Positions 61,623 through 64,000 of a DNA stretch of 64,000 bases are shown here, in pieces. The position numbers and the translations under genes are program-made. Each line of letters starts with the position of its first letter. Positions within the stretch are counted from its first letter, which is position 1. Under the pieces are notes generated by a model. The model had not been told where the DNA came from and made no database searches. It saw only the letters and a program-made list of their open reading frames with translations. Source of the stretch: an uncultured Bacteroidota bacterium (lineage in GTDB: Bacteria; Bacteroidota; Bacteroidia; Chitinophagales; Chitinophagaceae); assembly GCA_903824725.1 (NCBI GenBank), contig CAIJXU010000093.1, positions 20,831 through 84,830 of the forward strand, written 5' to 3'.

Positions 61623-63707
61623 TTAATAAATCTTATTTCTGTTGTCTTTTATGTTAGCCGCTTTTTTAAGCGCTACACTGGTTCTAAACATAACATTTCT
61701 AAGGCGTTGAAGGCTTTCGTCATTAAACAACGAGGGGTCTTGTTGTGTTGCCTTTGCTCCTAGCGCACTTACACTTAACACAAAAACCCCTGAATTTCCT
61801 GCGATGGGCTCACTTACCTTATTAATTAGGTTTTTATTAAACGCAGCCCCTACCACTTTTGGTTCATTTCCTATATTAGGAAGTGTTGAAAAACTATAAA
61901 CAATACTATCTAGTTTTTGAATGGATGTTTTTCCACTAGTAGCATATGCCTCTAATGTATTACCCTTAAATGTATTTTTTATAATTGTCGCTTTTTTCTG
62001 ATCTCTAATAATTCCTTCTACTTGAGGTCTTCCAGCTTCAACACTCATTAAACCCTTTTTTTCTTCACTTGTAATGATCGCCACTAAATAATTATCTGCC
62101 ACTTCAAATGGTTCAGAAACATCATTAACATCCTTATCAAAAACCCAGCGCACCATCGATCTTGAATCTCCAACACCTTGTATACTAAAATCATTTAGCT
62201 TTATGCCCGTAGCAGGAAGCGCTTGTTTATTAATTTTTACAGCATTCGTGTTAAAACTTTTTTGATCAGAACAAGAGGTTGCAAACTGTGCCGCAGCAGT
62301 TGATGCTGCATTAATGGTTTCAGAACTTGGTAATAATGGCTTAGATAAATAAGCAATTTTATAAGCGGGGGATCTTGGTGTTTGTTTTAAAACCTCAACA
62401 TAATGATAACCAATTTCGGTTTTTATAACCTGTTTGGTTCCTACAGGATTACTAAAAGAGAAATCATTAAAAATAGGAGTCATTTGTGCTTGAGGAAACA
62501 TTTCAATTTTTCCGTTCATTGTTTTACTACTTTGATCATCGGAGTATTTTAGACATAGCGCATCAAAAGAAGCGCCGCCCTTAATTGCAATACTAATACT
62601 ATCAGCTAATTTTTTTGCAACGCTGTCTATTTTAATTTGTTGTCCGTTTTGAGGATTTATAGTGGCAATTAAAATATGTCTTACACTTGCGCTATCGGGC
62701 CACTGTGTTACACCAACCACCTTTGCAATCGTATAGTTTTTTGAATCTAAATAAGGACCAAAGACGCCGCCAATAGGTAAAGAAAGGATAGAATCTTTTT
62801 GAGGAACCTGTATTCTATTTTTACTTAAAAAGCTATTATAATATACATTTTCTGTTCCAACTTTATTTAGGAAGGCGGTCACATCTGTTGTCTTTTTAAA
62901 ATCTTCTTTTAAAGCTGCGGTTTGTGTATATGCAGCAACCGAATCATTATGAGATGGCGCAGCGCTAAAAGCAACAAAACTAATATTTCTAGTTGTTTCA
63001 TCAACTTGATAAGCTGGTGCGTTTTCTTTTAAATAAGATTCTACCTCTTGATTAGATACTTTTATAGTGCTGTCTATTATTGAATTATAAGGAACACCAA
63101 CAAGTGAAATATTTGATATTGCTTTTGTTTCTGCAAATTCTTTATCGGATAACCACTTAGGTAGTTGAATACCCTTAATTACCAAAGCCTGGTATTTACT
63201 TCTTTGTCTATTTTCGATAGAGGGAGCAATGTAAAAGTTTTCTATTTGATTGATTTGGTCTTTGTTTTTGCTCTTTTTAATTTGCGCAATCGCTTGTCTT
63301 GCATCATTAACTCTAAACTCACCAGTTGCCCTATCTGTAAACTCTTGTTTAAAAGGAGATTCATTTCCAAACAATACATCATTAAGCTCTTTATTACCTA
63401 CGGTGATGCCTAGCTTTTCTTCTTCTGATTTAAACAACAAAAGATCAACCTCTTGATTCCATAAAAAACCAATAATTTGTTCTCTTTTAATGCCCTGTGA
63501 AGCATAGTTTTGAACTTGTATCTCTACTTTTTGCTCGAATTCACTTTTCTTAATTTCGGTGCCATTTACTGATCCAAGGGTATTGGTATCACTACCCCTG
63601 TTTTGACGGCCCACTCCATCTTGTAATATAAAAGCAACGAGTGCTATTACAATAATAGTAAAGATGATCCAAGCACCTCTTTCGCGAATGTTCTGAATAA
63701 TTGACAT
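61623..63707 (-). CDS. peptidylprolyl isomerase/foldase, PpiD-SurA type
   Basis: A 694-residue membrane-anchored periplasmic chaperone. One N-terminal helix (WIIFTIIVIALVAFIL) follows a short cytoplasmic stretch. A SurA-like N-domain spans about 45-180 (EIKKSEFEQKVEIQVQNYA, VNDARQAIAQIKKSKN). A parvulin (PPIC) domain lies at about 335-445 (SASVRHILIATINPQ, FDALCLKYSDDQSS). The C-terminal part resembles a second PpiD-type domain. It should help outer-membrane and periplasmic proteins fold. ATG 63707 is chosen; a TTG eight codons upstream overlaps the promoter. Confidence 0.88.
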   Translation of the reverse strand: MSIIQNIRERGAWIIFTIIVIALVAFILQDGVGRQNRGSDTNTLGSVNGTEIKKSEFEQKVEIQVQNYASQGIKREQIIGFLWNQEVDLLLFKSEEEKLGITVGNKELNDVLFGNESPFKQEFTDRATGEFRVNDARQAIAQIKKSKNKDQINQIENFYIAPSIENRQRSKYQALVIKGIQLPKWLSDKEFAETKAISNISLVGVPYNSIIDSTIKVSNQEVESYLKENAPAYQVDETTRNISFVAFSAAPSHNDSVAAYTQTAALKEDFKKTTDVTAFLNKVGTENVYYNSFLSKNRIQVPQKDSILSLPIGGVFGPYLDSKNYTIAKVVGVTQWPDSASVRHILIATINPQNGQQIKIDSVAKKLADSISIAIKGGASFDALCLKYSDDQSSKTMNGKIEMFPQAQMTPIFNDFSFSNPVGTKQVIKTEIGYHYVEVLKQTPRSPAYKIAYLSKPLLPSSETINAASTAAAQFATSCSDQKSFNTNAVKINKQALPATGIKLNDFSIQGVGDSRSMVRWVFDKDVNDVSEPFEVADNYLVAIITSEEKKGLMSVEAGRPQVEGIIRDQKKATIIKNTFKGNTLEAYATSGKTSIQKLDSIVYSFSTLPNIGNEPKVVGAAFNKNLINKVSEPIAGNSGVFVLSVSALGAKATQQDPSLFNDESLQRLRNVMFRTSVALKKAANIKDNRNKIY

Positions 63708-63728
63708 ATATCTATAATTATAGGAGAG

Positions 63729-63736
63729 CAAAAATA
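63729..63736 (-). promoter_or_regulatory. -7 box of the PpiD-like gene
   Basis: TATTTTTG on the minus strand, an exact TAnnTTTG match, 21 nt from the ATG at 63707. Confidence 0.55.
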
Positions 63737-63822
63737 ATGTTTTCTAGCGTCTAAATGGGCGTCTGGGGTGAATTTTGGGGTGTTTTTTTAATAAAAGCCT
63801 AATAATAAATACACATTGGCCA

Positions 63823-63969
63823 CGTGGATAAATTAAAAATTGGTGGATATCTAGCCCTTTTACCTGTATAAACCTGCAGAAAAATAGAATAACAAAATTA
63901 GGTGGGTTTAATAACTAACTATTTTAGATTTTAAAGGTGTTGTTATCCCCGTTAATTAACAGTGTATAA
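63823..63969. other. AT-rich region with DnaA-box-like motifs (origin candidate)
   Basis: Motifs similar to TTATNCACA: TTATCCACG (63823-63831, minus), TTATCCCCG (63943-63951), TTATACACT (63961-63969, minus), and weaker ATATCCACC and TTATACAGG near 63842 and 63863. The surroundings are non-coding and very AT-rich up to the window end. This could be part of a replication origin, or chance in AT-rich DNA. Confidence 0.32.
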
Positions 63970-64000
63970 TTTGTTTATTAAAAATTAAAGTATAAAATAT

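Noticed and set aside
1..64000. CRISPR arrays, insertion sequences, prophage, integrase or att sites, restriction or defence systems
   Set aside because: No regularly spaced repeats with spacers, no transposase, recombinase, nuclease or phage-like protein was seen in any frame.

Overview
This AT-rich window looks like chromosome of a Bacteroidota bacterium, most likely a Chitinophagaceae relative. The grounds are the gene families (Bacteroidota-type RhaI and RhaEW, DUF6526, DUF2480, TlpA with an N-terminal regulatory domain, paired outer-compartment amidohydrolases), signal peptides ending in a Q-x-Q-like site, almost no Shine-Dalgarno sites, and Bacteroidota promoters (TTTG, about 19 nt, TAnnTTTG). 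I see no insertion sequence, prophage, CRISPR array or rRNA. One tRNA gene (Phe) is present.

Layout. (a) 1-150: end of an alpha/beta hydrolase. (b) 208-6341: a complete L-rhamnose catabolic operon (rhaT, rhaEW, rhaM, rhaI, rhaB), closed by a strong terminator and followed by a convergent sugar MFS transporter. (c) 7810-14473: a VIT-family membrane protein, divergent from a 3-keto-sugar-type module (DUF1080, Gfo/Idh/MocA oxidoreductase, double DUF1080), an orphan kinase-like protein and an exported thioredoxin. (d) 14554-18849, minus strand: GH95 fucosidase, SGNH esterase, TlpA-like thiol protein. (e) 18957-28424: exported proteins, a FAD/Fe-S lactate- or glycolate-type dehydrogenase, a beta-lactamase-fold serine hydrolase and DUF6526. 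(f) 28677-46596: a second glycan island with a ThuA/sugar-dehydrogenase/PKD/cytochrome fusion, sulfatase, sialidase, HxlR regulator, GH172-like protein, a three-gene planctomycete-type cytochrome/DUF1549-DUF1553/DUF1501 operon, a TIM-barrel epimerase and DUF4838. (g) 46742-63707: housekeeping genes (tRNA-Phe, asnS, rho, nadD, feoA, ybeY, mnmG, two amidohydrolases, polA, DUF2480, PpiD-like foldase). (h) 63737-64000: an AT-rich non-coding end with DnaA-box-like motifs.

How the genes fit together. The first 46 kb reads as one large carbohydrate-use region: glycosidases and a sulfatase release deoxy and acidic sugars, exported oxidoreductases and DUF1080 proteins may open glycosides by 3-keto chemistry, three proteins with c-type haem motifs could take the electrons, and rhamnose is fermented to DHAP and lactaldehyde/lactate, which a FAD/Fe-S dehydrogenase could oxidise. 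No SusC/SusD pair is present. The housekeeping end carries two parS-like palindromes directly upstream of mnmG and a possible origin-like region at the right edge, suggesting that this end lies near the chromosome origin.

The most unusual signals are two alternating inverted half-site arrays upstream of the DUF4838 and ThuA-fusion genes, the parS-like pair, the planctomycete-type operon, the kinase-like orphan, and a Rho that starts at GTG and seems to lack the usual N-terminal domain.
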